Below, piece after piece: positions 26,294-35,783 of a stretch of DNA of 64,000 bases. The stretch's first letter is position 1. The number at the start of each line of letters is the position of its first letter. This DNA is from Chryseobacterium arthrosphaerae (GTDB taxonomy: Bacteria; Bacteroidota; Bacteroidia; Flavobacteriales; Weeksellaceae). The notes under the pieces were generated by a model that saw nothing but the letters and a program-made list of their open reading frames with translations, had not been told where the DNA came from and ran no database searches. Both the position numbers and the translations under genes were made by a program. Location: NCBI RefSeq assembly GCF_001684965.1, contig NZ_MAYG01000001.1, positions 3,348,001 through 3,412,000 of the forward strand, given 5' to 3'.

Positions 26294-26671
26294 TTATACT
26301 TTTATAAACTTTGGGATATTACCAATGTCTACAACTATATCAACACATTCATTTTCAGTATATATTGCATAGTGTATCATTTCAACTTCATCATAAAAAG
26401 CACCTGTTTCTTTTAAAAAATCAATATAGCTGGAATTTTCAACAATATAAAAAATATTATTATCCATTATTTCAGAATTATTTTCTATAATTCTAAAAAG
26501 TATACTTTCATCAGAAATTCTGTAAGAAAAATAACTTTCGAAAATAACCTTGTATGAGATATTATCTCTACATATTGTTATATGTAATCCTTCAGAATTG
26601 TTGACTATTGTATCAATGTAAAAATTCTCACTATCATCAATAAAATTCCATTTCTCAAAAATATTTTTCAT
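26294..26671 (-). CDS. Candidate immunity protein for the RHS toxin
   Basis: 125 residues, acidic, soluble, no signal peptide (KNIFEKWNFIDDSENFYID, GLHITICRDNISYKVIFESY, EVEMIHYAIYTENECVDIVV). Its ATG overlaps the TAA of the RHS gene by one base (TAATG), the tight coupling typical of toxin-immunity pairs. Very AT-rich. The family is not recognised. The assignment rests on position, size and charge. It is followed at once by a strong terminator. Confidence 0.65.
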   Translation of the reverse strand: MKNIFEKWNFIDDSENFYIDTIVNNSEGLHITICRDNISYKVIFESYFSYRISDESILFRIIENNSEIMDNNIFYIVENSSYIDFLKETGAFYDEVEMIHYAIYTENECVDIVVDIGNIPKFIKV

Positions 26672-29600
26672 TATTTATATCTAATTTTTTGATACCTTCC
26701 ATTTTTAATTCGTTCGATTGTTGGGTTTCCTCCATTTGCACCTTTACTTCCTGGTCTTACATTTACCCTGTTTCCATTTGAATCTAAACCTGTTCTTCCT
26801 TTCCCAAATTTAGTATTTATTTCTTTTTCATTCTGTAGCTTTATTTTCGAATCTTGTTCCCAATCGCTTATATCTTTTTCTTTTTGGGTAGATTTCCCTT
26901 TTGTTGGGTCTCCATCTTTTGCATCATTCCACACATCATCAAAATCTTTTTCTTCTTTAGGCACTTTCACACCATTTACATCCGTATCTTCTGCATCAGA
27001 TTCAGAATTCAGATTTCTCATTCCGGCACCTGGGTCTGCAATGGTAGTGTAACCTGTGCTAGGAATTGTAAACTGGTTGACTGTCCACCAAACTCCTGCA
27101 CCTAATAGCATAAAAGCACCAACAACATCCGCAGGACCTGGAGCCGGCGAATCAAATTGAGAAACCATTAGAGCCGACAATGCTAAACTTCCAGGACCAG
27201 AATCGCTACTTTTTGCCTTTCCAATCAAAGTAACTGTTGTACTTAAGGAGCTCCCATCTTTTGTATCAATCCAGTTTGTTCCGTTCCATATAAACTCCCC
27301 ATCACTATCTTTCACTATTTCTCCATTAAAAGCTCCATCACGATTTGGATAGGCAATAATCCCAAAAGTTTCAGCCATCATTCCTGTAGGATCAATGAAC
27401 TGTATTGGGTTATTCCAAACATAACTGTATGTTTCATGAGTATATTGGCTCTTTGGGTCAATCCCCCCCCATCTGCCTAAATCAGGCATGTAGAATCTTG
27501 CCCCATAGTCATACATTCCTGTCTCCTGAAGTTCCTTCCCGTTGTACTTGTATTGATAAGCATTCTGTGTAGTTCCATTATAATTGTGTATCAACCCAAA
27601 TGGATAATAATTGTTTATATCCAAAATTTCCCCATCTTTCCAATTGTCCATACATCCCATTTTAGGTTTGCATTCAGTCACAATATAGCTTCTTGGCTGG
27701 ATAATTCCATCTTTATTGGTATCCGAATAACTTACCCTTACATTTCCTAAGTGATCTGTAAAATTGTAAACATATTGCCCTTTAAGTGCATCAAAATACC
27801 CTTCATCTGTAGGAATAATTCTCAGCTTTACAACAGGTATTTCATTCGGATCAGGATTGTATGTTCCATCACCACTCCATGATTCAAAATCAAATGTAGA
27901 CTTATACTGAAACCCGTTTAAATAATCTACTTCGAGCTTATTTCCAAAGAACTTTTTAATCTTTGTACCATCTGCCCGATACACATACTTAGTAATATCT
28001 GAGCTTCGGGTAATCTGTTTAGGTAAATTTAAATAATTATATTCAATAGAAGAAATATCTTTATCAGGATGTGATGTCATATTTCCATTATCATCATATA
28101 AAAGAGTATTGGGATTTGCCAAATATGGATATCCTGATGGGTTTTGCTGTTCATCAGTTATTTTCACCAATTTATTTCCTGTATAATCATATTTTAAGTT
28201 ATCTATTACCCTTGCAATATTAGTCCCAGCTAAAGCAAAGTCTGATCTTTTGAGTCTTTGGATATTCCCGTTTAAATCATAATCAATGATCTCAAAAAAT
28301 TCTTTAAAATTTTCTTGACCTGTCTTTTGATAGAATCCTGCAGAAAGTCTATTGAGATTATCATAGGAATATCCATATCTTTTCAATGGTTCATTCTCTT
28401 CTGTTAATGTTTTCCAAGATATTTCTGCAATATTACCATTGTATTTTGCTTTAACTTTCAAATCCGGATAATCCTGATTAGGAATTTCTAATCCTTCTAT
28501 TTTATTATAGTTAATCTTGTACCCAAATAAATCTGTTCCTAAATTATCAGGATCATTGATCTGAGTAAGCCATCCTCTGATATTGTATTTATAACCTATA
28601 GTCTGTAATGGAGCTGCTATATTTATCCCACCAACTTTTTTGGTCTCAAGTTGAGATAACTCATTATATTTATTCTGCGTAAGTATCTCTACAGGATTAT
28701 TATCGATTTGATGTTTATGAACAAGTAATCTATTCTGATGATCATAATCAAATGTTTCTGTGATTACTTTCTCTATATCCGTAGTAATTCTTTTATGCTT
28801 AGTTATGGTTACTTTAGGCATGCCTGAAAAATCCAAATCAGATAATACCCTTGTGTATCCTCCTAAATGGTTAATAGAGTGCGTTCCGACAACTCTCCCT
28901 TTTATGTCATAATAAGTATAATTTTTTGTCCAGTTGTCATCTTCAATATTCTTTACAAGATTCATTAAAGAAAGTCCTTTGGTGCTTCTTCCATCCGAAG
29001 AAGGAGAGCCTGTTAGAACAGTCATTTCAGGAGTATTGTCAGGGAATGCAGGATTAAAATTATAGGCAGGATAGGTATCATAATAGTTTAAAGATAATAA
29101 TGTTACCCATTTTGTGGAGTTAGGGTAAGTACTATCCGGATTATCATAATATACATTCATACCTTGCCTTTCGAAAAAAGCTGTGTTAATTCTATTAACG
29201 TTGTTTAAGCCATATCCGTTAGCAAGCCCTTGCTCCTGTAGTCTTTCACCTCCAGTACATATTCCGGTAATTGCAACTCTTCCCAATGGATCATATTTAG
29301 TATACAGCCATTGTCCTTTTTTCCTTAATTCGGCATCCTGAGTGGCAACCAATCTATCCTGTTTATCATACACCACATATTCCCATCCTTTTCCTGGAAG
29401 CTTTTTTTCAACCAAGCGGCCTCTACCATCGTAACGGTATTGATAACACAATTCATCATGTTTGACAATGTTAGAAACAATATCTCCTCTCATACTGGCT
29501 ATAGGAGGTAATATCCAAGCCAACTGATCATATTCATTATAAACATAATAGGTGCTTGCTCCACCATCTTTTCTAACCATAATAAGCTGCCCCTTCCTAT

Positions 29601-30225
29601 TTTTAAATTCTATTTTCTTGTTTCCATCTTCATCTATTATTGTATTTTTATACAACTGATTATCTGTATACAACCAGTTCTCCCCAAGTACCGATTTTGT
29701 TGCACCATTTTCCCAGGTAGTAACTACTGTGAATTTTCTTACTTCATCAGCAACAGAAGCAGTATTATATTCGTACTTCACGGGCTTATTGCTCCAGTCA
29801 TTTCCCTCCCGAATTTGTTGTTGGATTCTGTCTAAAGGCGAATTTTCCAGGATTTTTTCTGAATAGATCTTTTCTCCCCCATACACAGATGATGCATTTC
29901 CAAGTGGATCGGAAACAATTCCTCCATTTAAAGTTCCATTTTGTGGAACCGGCAGATAATTTTTGATCTGTCTTCCAAATTGATCATATTCAATATGAGT
30001 AACAACATCTTTTCCTTGCGGAGAAGCCTTTACGTTAGTAATTTGCTTTGACCTGCCTAATCCATCAAAATACTGTATAGATTCAATTTGCTTGGCAGTC
30101 GTACTTGTAGTAGTTACTGACTCGAGATAAGTTCGTTTATGAATATAGTTTTCAGTCTCAGTTATTTGTGCACATACCACATTTTTCACAAAAAACGTAC
30201 AGATTAATATAAATATTTTTTTCAT
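26671..30225 (-). CDS. RHS repeat protein (DUF6443) with variable C-terminal toxin-like tip
   Basis: 1184 residues. Signal peptide (MKKIFILICTFFVKNVVCAQ). Residues ~25-150 match the DUF6443 start (SIQYFDGLGRSKQITNVKASP, THIEYDQFGRQIKNYLPV). Many YD-type repeats follow (YDKQDRLVATQD, KYDPLGRVAITG, YDYHNRL-like). The RHS core ends with GARFYMPDLGRWGGIDP and NPIQFIDPTGM at residue ~949. The last 235 residues form a variable region: a hydrophobic stretch (DVVGAFMLLGAGVWWTV), a charged linker, and an end rich in basic residues (NRVNVRPGSKG, IERIKNGRYQKIRYK). That end resembles the basic C-terminus of several secreted RNase-like toxins, a low-confidence guess. Likely exported as a large beta-cocoon toxin. 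It follows the SpvB-like gene after 6 bp. Confidence 0.85.
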   Translation of the reverse strand: MKKIFILICTFFVKNVVCAQITETENYIHKRTYLESVTTTSTTAKQIESIQYFDGLGRSKQITNVKASPQGKDVVTHIEYDQFGRQIKNYLPVPQNGTLNGGIVSDPLGNASSVYGGEKIYSEKILENSPLDRIQQQIREGNDWSNKPVKYEYNTASVADEVRKFTVVTTWENGATKSVLGENWLYTDNQLYKNTIIDEDGNKKIEFKNRKGQLIMVRKDGGASTYYVYNEYDQLAWILPPIASMRGDIVSNIVKHDELCYQYRYDGRGRLVEKKLPGKGWEYVVYDKQDRLVATQDAELRKKGQWLYTKYDPLGRVAITGICTGGERLQEQGLANGYGLNNVNRINTAFFERQGMNVYYDNPDSTYPNSTKWVTLLSLNYYDTYPAYNFNPAFPDNTPEMTVLTGSPSSDGRSTKGLSLMNLVKNIEDDNWTKNYTYYDIKGRVVGTHSINHLGGYTRVLSDLDFSGMPKVTITKHKRITTDIEKVITETFDYDHQNRLLVHKHQIDNNPVEILTQNKYNELSQLETKKVGGINIAAPLQTIGYKYNIRGWLTQINDPDNLGTDLFGYKINYNKIEGLEIPNQDYPDLKVKAKYNGNIAEISWKTLTEENEPLKRYGYSYDNLNRLSAGFYQKTGQENFKEFFEIIDYDLNGNIQRLKRSDFALAGTNIARVIDNLKYDYTGNKLVKITDEQQNPSGYPYLANPNTLLYDDNGNMTSHPDKDISSIEYNYLNLPKQITRSSDITKYVYRADGTKIKKFFGNKLEVDYLNGFQYKSTFDFESWSGDGTYNPDPNEIPVVKLRIIPTDEGYFDALKGQYVYNFTDHLGNVRVSYSDTNKDGIIQPRSYIVTECKPKMGCMDNWKDGEILDINNYYPFGLIHNYNGTTQNAYQYKYNGKELQETGMYDYGARFYMPDLGRWGGIDPKSQYTHETYSYVWNNPIQFIDPTGMMAETFGIIAYPNRDGAFNGEIVKDSDGEFIWNGTNWIDTKDGSSLSTTVTLIGKAKSSDSGPGSLALSALMVSQFDSPAPGPADVVGAFMLLGAGVWWTVNQFTIPSTGYTTIADPGAGMRNLNSESDAEDTDVNGVKVPKEEKDFDDVWNDAKDGDPTKGKSTQKEKDISDWEQDSKIKLQNEKEINTKFGKGRTGLDSNGNRVNVRPGSKGANGGNPTIERIKNGRYQKIRYK

Positions 30226-30231
30226 ATGTTT

Positions 30232-33200
30232 TTAGTTTATTGGAAAAAATAATTCGTAATTGTATGATGTATTATTCGGTCTAGAAGTACCTGAATGCGT
30301 CTTCAAAATAACATCACCATCAGATTTAATTGTATAAAAGACTTGTCCATTATATGAAGAATAATCTGCTATTGGCTTACAAGGTCCATATATAGTAGCT
30401 ATTTTAACACCTGTTGTCCACGGCAAATTTGTAGAATTAGGTCCTGAAGAAAATCCAAAAGATGCCTTATAATAAGAATTTGGAGAAACAGAAACGCTTC
30501 CGCCACCAGCTATTCCAATTGATGAATTAAAATTAAGACTGCAAGACACAGGAGTACATATTCCGTTGAGATTAGCAGCACTTTGTCCATTAATATTAAT
30601 ATCCTCCTGCGCTCTCTGATCTGCATCTGCCTGACTTATTGTTGAGGAATACTTGTAAGCTGGGACGATATACGTATAAGTACTGCCTAAACTGCCAGAT
30701 CCACAATCCTTAATAAAACTTTTAGTTTTTTCGCTACTATAATACTTAATTGGTGCATAGTTATATTTATAATCCTGTATAATATTATTATTGACATCAA
30801 CCACCTTTTCCAGTCTATTTCCTGCATCATATTTATAAAATGATCTAATTTTTGAAGGAGGAGACATACTTGTCATTCCTACCAATGGATCATAAGTATA
30901 TGTAGTAATAGCAACATCAAAACTATGCTGTCTGCTTTGGAAAAGGTCAAGCTTTGTTCTAAACTGATCCTCAGTAGCAACATCAATATCTTTGTCAGAA
31001 GCAATACTTAATGCATTACTTTCATCAGATAACATTGTCATAAAATGATCAGTACCTTTACCTTCTATTTTAGCAATAGGTAGAGTTTTATTATATCCCC
31101 ATATAATTCCAACAGTGCTTCCATTTCTATTGGTATATTGGATGAGATTTCCTTTATCATCATATTTATCATATTTGATGTCTGTAATAACAGTATTACT
31201 TTCCAGGTCATAAGATATTTTAGAGCTTGGAAGAATTGAGACAGGAATATCATATTTGGTTTCCTGCTTATCTATTAATTTTCCATTTTTCTTTTTCTCA
31301 ATTTCAACTGGGGTATCTAAAACGTTAGCACTGACCAATTTTGCTATATTCTTATCTTTTGCATTTCTGTAAAATTCTTCCGTGGTATCCCCTGCTGTTA
31401 TTGTTTTTTTTGAGACTAATCGTGCATCATCATAATTGAAAGTATTTTCTTCTTTTATGCTACCTCCCGGAAAAAAATCTTCTTTAGTACTACTTTTAAG
31501 ATTACTAAAATAAGTTAATACATAGTTAGACGCTGAATATTCATCATATCCAATGCTTTTAGCAAAATAAAAAGGTTTAGTAACTTTCAAAGAATTTCTG
31601 ATTTGATAATCATAGGAATATTCTTCTTTTTTCAAGGGAGTAACCTGCCCCTCTTTATAATAATTAACAGATAACAGCTTGCCCCTTCTGTCATCAAATG
31701 ATTGTATATAGGAACTTGGAAACTTCATAAATTTTATAAAATTTTTCTGTTCCTGAGTCGAAATATTCTGATCAGGACTCATAATCTGATCAGGGTGATC
31801 ATTAAAGTTAGAATACTTTTTTTCAATATACCCTTTACCTGTAGTTTCTTCAATAATTCTGGAATAACCAATAATAGCTCCTGTATTAAATCCAATACCA
31901 GAAGGAGTCTCAATATTAATAGTTTCATCAGGAGTTGTCATAAAGTTGATCTGTCCCGAAGAAGTGTTATCTTCATTAATATATTTATATTTAATTTCTT
32001 TACTTATTGTGTTTTGAGAATCATATAATCTCATCATATTAACTCTCGTACTTCCCAATATATACTTTTCTCCTTCATACATAAAATCATCATTCTCATA
32101 ATCCAGTTCTAAAGAACCTCCAGTAGGATAAATCATTTTCTTTAACAAGCCTAATTTTGATACAGAAGATGGAGTTCTATCTATCTGAAATGAAGTAGCA
32201 AAGGCAGTTTTGTTTCTTAGTTGAAATGGTAAGATATTATCTTTAGGCAGATCAGGATAGAAATAAAATTTTGTATTTGGATAATAACGTAAATCATTAG
32301 GATGATAATCATTTTTTGAAAAAACAACATTAGAAGTATTATTATTAAAATAACCTAAAAAATCAACTTTAGACGTATTTCTTGGAGGAAATACATTATT
32401 ATCATAATAAAAAGAATAAGTACCCAAAGAAGAATCAACTACTTTTTCAAGTTTAAGTCTTTTACAATAATAATCTCCGGATGAACAATTACCGGAATCA
32501 AAATATGAATAACTGAAATTGGCTTGCTTGATCGTATTACCATTTTTATTTTTCACCAAAATACTGCTCAAAGCATTGCCTCCATAATCAAGTCTTGTAA
32601 TATCATAATTAAAATCAATAGTTTCTTTTTCCGTTATAATTTTTTTGAGTCTCTTTGCAACTAATTTCGATGATATCAGTCTGTTAAAAACCTGATCAGG
32701 AAAAGGATCACGTACAGGTCGTTTTAAGTCAAGAAAGGAAACTCCATAATTACCAAAATTTATATAGTTGAATAAGGTGAGTAAGGATAAATGTTCATAA
32801 TTATTAGTATAACTTTCGTATTCAAAGTTTATTTCCTTTCCTGAGAATGGGTCTTTAATTTTGGCAAGATACCAACTGTTAACTTTCTGAATACTATGAC
32901 TTGATAAATCCTGTGGATAATCTACAATATTTGAATATTCATAATCAATAAATGTGTATAGATATCCATTATCTCCTGTTATTTCAAATTTATCCGGCTG
33001 ATAGAAAACAGTGGCACCCCCTACATTACCAAAGCTAGTGCTTTCAAAGAAACCACATGCTCTTTTAATATTCAGATTCACGTTATTATTGAGCTTAGCA
33101 TTTGAAATAAAAAAATTTGCCTTTAATTGAGTATTACTTATTCTTGTAAAATAAAATCTATCTTTAAACCCAGGTGCTTCAACATAGTAAAAGTCGGGAG

Positions 33201-33732
33201 CCGAATCAATTAATCTATCATCATTTTCCCATATTCTATGGTTGATGCACAACTGAGAGTTAAAATCCTGTGTATCACTCAAAGCCTGCGGATAATCTGT
33301 TGACAGATAACCTCTTGACTGTCGATGCCAGGCATATGACTGCTCCGGCTCAAAACCAGGAGTAGTATAGTAGGCATATGTCTCTGTAAGATCATTCATA
33401 TCATTAACTTTAACCGTTAAATTTCCTCCAGCATTTAAATTCCAGCCCAGCCCCACCGCCGTAGCAATATCAGCAGCTCTATTTCCCTTTGTAGTATATG
33501 AAAGTCCTATAGGAATGTTCAACTTTTCGAACCCAATTGTATAAATTGGTACTGAAATATTATTTTTCCCAATAAAATCAGGTTCAGGAAAGTCAACATA
33601 TCTCATCATATTTGCTACCTCAGGAGTAGCAATATTATATATTTGTTTATCTGATATATTAGACTGTGATTGATACTTTGAGATAGAAAATAATGACAGT
33701 AATAGAATAATCTTAAATCTATTTTTTTTCAT
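30232..33732 (-). CDS. SpvB/RHS-like secreted partner protein with DUF5977 tail
   Basis: 1166 residues. Signal peptide, then the typical opening of this Bacteroidota family (YNIATPEVANMMRYVDFP, SVPIYTIGFEKLNIPIGLSY, ATAVGLGWNLNAGG). The long middle is beta-rich with YD-like motifs late in the protein (YDKYDDKGNLIQYTNRNG, YKYDAGNRLEKVVDVNN). The C-terminal part contains a DUF5977-like segment (TISQADADQRAQEDININGQ) and ends in a beta domain. These proteins regularly precede DUF6443-RHS genes; they may form the other half of the toxin-encapsulating shell, by analogy to TcB/TcC. That analogy is inference. The gene is strikingly AT-rich compared with the one upstream. Confidence 0.8.
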   Translation of the reverse strand: MKKNRFKIILLLSLFSISKYQSQSNISDKQIYNIATPEVANMMRYVDFPEPDFIGKNNISVPIYTIGFEKLNIPIGLSYTTKGNRAADIATAVGLGWNLNAGGNLTVKVNDMNDLTETYAYYTTPGFEPEQSYAWHRQSRGYLSTDYPQALSDTQDFNSQLCINHRIWENDDRLIDSAPDFYYVEAPGFKDRFYFTRISNTQLKANFFISNAKLNNNVNLNIKRACGFFESTSFGNVGGATVFYQPDKFEITGDNGYLYTFIDYEYSNIVDYPQDLSSHSIQKVNSWYLAKIKDPFSGKEINFEYESYTNNYEHLSLLTLFNYINFGNYGVSFLDLKRPVRDPFPDQVFNRLISSKLVAKRLKKIITEKETIDFNYDITRLDYGGNALSSILVKNKNGNTIKQANFSYSYFDSGNCSSGDYYCKRLKLEKVVDSSLGTYSFYYDNNVFPPRNTSKVDFLGYFNNNTSNVVFSKNDYHPNDLRYYPNTKFYFYPDLPKDNILPFQLRNKTAFATSFQIDRTPSSVSKLGLLKKMIYPTGGSLELDYENDDFMYEGEKYILGSTRVNMMRLYDSQNTISKEIKYKYINEDNTSSGQINFMTTPDETINIETPSGIGFNTGAIIGYSRIIEETTGKGYIEKKYSNFNDHPDQIMSPDQNISTQEQKNFIKFMKFPSSYIQSFDDRRGKLLSVNYYKEGQVTPLKKEEYSYDYQIRNSLKVTKPFYFAKSIGYDEYSASNYVLTYFSNLKSSTKEDFFPGGSIKEENTFNYDDARLVSKKTITAGDTTEEFYRNAKDKNIAKLVSANVLDTPVEIEKKKNGKLIDKQETKYDIPVSILPSSKISYDLESNTVITDIKYDKYDDKGNLIQYTNRNGSTVGIIWGYNKTLPIAKIEGKGTDHFMTMLSDESNALSIASDKDIDVATEDQFRTKLDLFQSRQHSFDVAITTYTYDPLVGMTSMSPPSKIRSFYKYDAGNRLEKVVDVNNNIIQDYKYNYAPIKYYSSEKTKSFIKDCGSGSLGSTYTYIVPAYKYSSTISQADADQRAQEDININGQSAANLNGICTPVSCSLNFNSSIGIAGGGSVSVSPNSYYKASFGFSSGPNSTNLPWTTGVKIATIYGPCKPIADYSSYNGQVFYTIKSDGDVILKTHSGTSRPNNTSYNYELFFPIN

Positions 33733-33738
33733 TTTTGT

Positions 33739-35409
33739 TTATTTTTTTATCAGCTTAGCATTCGCTGTTTTGTTATTATCCGTTTTGATGGTCACCAGAT
33801 AAGCGCCCTGTACAAGGTTCTGCGTATTGATCTTGGTCACATTATTCTTTGTCTTCAGACTCTGAAGCTGCCTTCCGCTCATATCATACAACAGAATTTC
33901 AGCTTCTTTGAAATCAAAGCCGATTTCTACATAAGCATAATCAGATACGGGGTTCGGATAAATCTTGATATCCTGTTTTTCGATCAATTGGCTGACCTGC
34001 TTGTCTCCCAGCTTCACAATCTTCCAGTTCTCTTTCCCCAGTTCTTTGGCGCTGGTCCCGGCCAGGATAATAGAACCATCCCGGTTCAGTTTCAAATCTG
34101 AAAGTCTTTCTTCTCTCTGCCTTGATTCTCCTGCCACATGTTTTCGCCACTGCTCATTGCCATTCTGATCCAGGTACAGCATCCAGAAGGTTTCATCATC
34201 TTTTTCTATTCTGCCTTCAGCCTGAGTGTAGCCTCCCAGCAATATTCCTGTTGTAACATCTTGACTCTTGGTTCTTGATTCCTGGCTCTTTGTAATCACA
34301 CTCATTCCCATTAATACATCTCGGTTCTTGAAGGTGTAGGATTTTTGCCACTGCTCATCACCTCTTTCGTTTAGCGCGATTAACCATAAGTCAGTACCTT
34401 CTTGGGTACCTACTGTTTTGTTTCCTGATCTTTCGGATCTGGATTCGCCACCAATGATATAACCTGTGGATGTCAAAGCTAAAGTTCTGATATGGTCATC
34501 TCCTTTCCCGCCATAGTTCTTTTCCCATTCTACTTTTCCGTTCTTGTCCAGTTTTACAATCCAGTAGTCACCTTCACCGAAATTGCTGCTGGCTTTTGGC
34601 ATCTGGCTAATGGCTGTAGAGGTGGCAGATGAAAGGTTGCGGGTAGCAGTACTTATCGTTGATGATTTGCTTTCAGGGTTTCTGATACCGGAACCTGAAT
34701 CACGGACCTCGGAGCTTCTGGAATAAATTCCCAGTAAGGCTCCGCCATCTTTCGTGGGAATCATTTTTTCTACTTCATCCAGACCTTTTCCACCTAAAAT
34801 AAGTTGTGAGAGTTCTTTTCCATCTTTATCTAATCTTGTGATCCAAGCGTCTTTGGAACCGTAGCCTTTGGATGAGTTCTGGACATTGCCGGCAACAAAG
34901 AATCCTAAATCGGTGGCTTGAATGACTGATCGGGCTTCTTCATCTGAGGAAGTTCCTAATGTTTTCTGCCATAGTTCATCCCCAAATTCATTAAGCCTGA
35001 TCAACCAGATATCGGATCCTCCTCTGGAATCCTCTTTCTTATCGAGTCCTTTCCCAGAATAAGAGGTTCCGGTCAAAAGGAAGCCTCCGTCCTGGGTGGT
35101 AACGGTGGCTGACAGATAGTCATGATTCTGCCCCGAGAAATATTTTTCCCAGACCTGATCTCCCTGCTGGTTGAGTTTTACAAGATGGAAATCGTAACCA
35201 TTATTCTGCTTTTGGCTGTTAGCTTCTGGCGACTGGCTTTTGGACTGGATAGAGCTTCCCGTGATAAGGTATTGCTGATCAATGGTGGTGGTAACCTGGC
35301 TGAGAAAATCCTGGGTGGAGGATTGAATGTCTTTCTGCCATACCACTTCCTGGGCGGATAGCCCAAGGATTGTGCATAAGGTAAATGCACAGAGATGCTT
35401 TTTTTTCAT
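33739..35409 (-). CDS. T9SS type A sorting-domain protein heading the RHS operon
   Basis: 556 residues. Signal peptide to ~19 (LGLSAQ). Residues ~25-460 hold repeated ~55-residue blade-like units, each with TxDGG.(L)L.G and D.WL..L...G...W.K motifs (TTQDGGFLLTGTSYSG, SDIWLIRLNEFGDELWQKT, DYWIVKLDKNGKVEWEKN), suggesting a beta-propeller. The end is a type A sorting domain (IKIYPNPVSDYAYVEIGFD, GAYLVTIKT). Three linkers between blades (gene positions near 35205-35252, 34587-34725 and 34256-34292) are serine/glutamine/lysine-rich and look like translated repeat DNA. Such genes often precede SpvB/RHS pairs in Bacteroidota. Secretion by T9SS is expected. Confidence 0.82.
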   Translation of the reverse strand: MKKKHLCAFTLCTILGLSAQEVVWQKDIQSSTQDFLSQVTTTIDQQYLITGSSIQSKSQSPEANSQKQNNGYDFHLVKLNQQGDQVWEKYFSGQNHDYLSATVTTQDGGFLLTGTSYSGKGLDKKEDSRGGSDIWLIRLNEFGDELWQKTLGTSSDEEARSVIQATDLGFFVAGNVQNSSKGYGSKDAWITRLDKDGKELSQLILGGKGLDEVEKMIPTKDGGALLGIYSRSSEVRDSGSGIRNPESKSSTISTATRNLSSATSTAISQMPKASSNFGEGDYWIVKLDKNGKVEWEKNYGGKGDDHIRTLALTSTGYIIGGESRSERSGNKTVGTQEGTDLWLIALNERGDEQWQKSYTFKNRDVLMGMSVITKSQESRTKSQDVTTGILLGGYTQAEGRIEKDDETFWMLYLDQNGNEQWRKHVAGESRQREERLSDLKLNRDGSIILAGTSAKELGKENWKIVKLGDKQVSQLIEKQDIKIYPNPVSDYAYVEIGFDFKEAEILLYDMSGRQLQSLKTKNNVTKINTQNLVQGAYLVTIKTDNNKTANAKLIKK

Positions 35410-35452
35410 TCCCGTGTTTTTTATGAGTTAACAATTAGTTTTTAAAACTTTC

Positions 35453-35460
35453 CAAATTTA
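35453..35460 (-). promoter_or_regulatory. -7 box TAAATTTG of the RHS operon
   Basis: Exact TAnnTTTG on the minus strand, giving a leader of roughly 35-40 nt before the ATG at 35409. Confidence 0.5.
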
Positions 35461-35760
35461 ACATTTTTTAACGCAATATCTGACTCACATTAAGATGATT
35501 TAATATGAATTTTATCACATTTATGTGTATTTTAAATTAAATATTTCTATTTGCTGTAAAAGTATTTCAGAACGACGTCAAACTTGTCGTATTTTTAATT
35601 AGACAATCAATTAATTAAAAAAATATCAATTAATGCTATCTCAGCAATATACTGTATGAACAGTAAAGTCAACTAGTTTGTTTTCAGTATATTACAAATA
35701 ATTAAATAATTACTTGGTAAAACATAATACTATCTTTTACATTGGTATGATTTTTAGTAT

Positions 35761-35768
35761 TACATTTG
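35761..35768 (+). promoter_or_regulatory. -7 box TACATTTG of the DUF4407 gene
   Basis: Exact TAnnTTTG with a TTG 16 nt upstream (35742-35744). It overlaps an in-frame TTG (35766), supporting the ATG at 35784 as start. Confidence 0.6.
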
Positions 35769-35783
35769 TATAAATTTTCAGGT

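Larger units (their letters stand above)
35410..35783. other. 374-bp divergent promoter region
   Basis: Very AT-rich spacer between the RHS operon and the DUF4407 gene. It contains the two outward -7 boxes. No gene, RNA or long repeat is seen. Confidence 0.6.

Noticed and set aside
25980..26416. Two plus-strand frames read as small genes beside the RHS locus
   Set aside because: The first is the complement of the decayed toxin/immunity remnants. The second is only the HTH C-terminal fragment running on through a terminator into the immunity gene.
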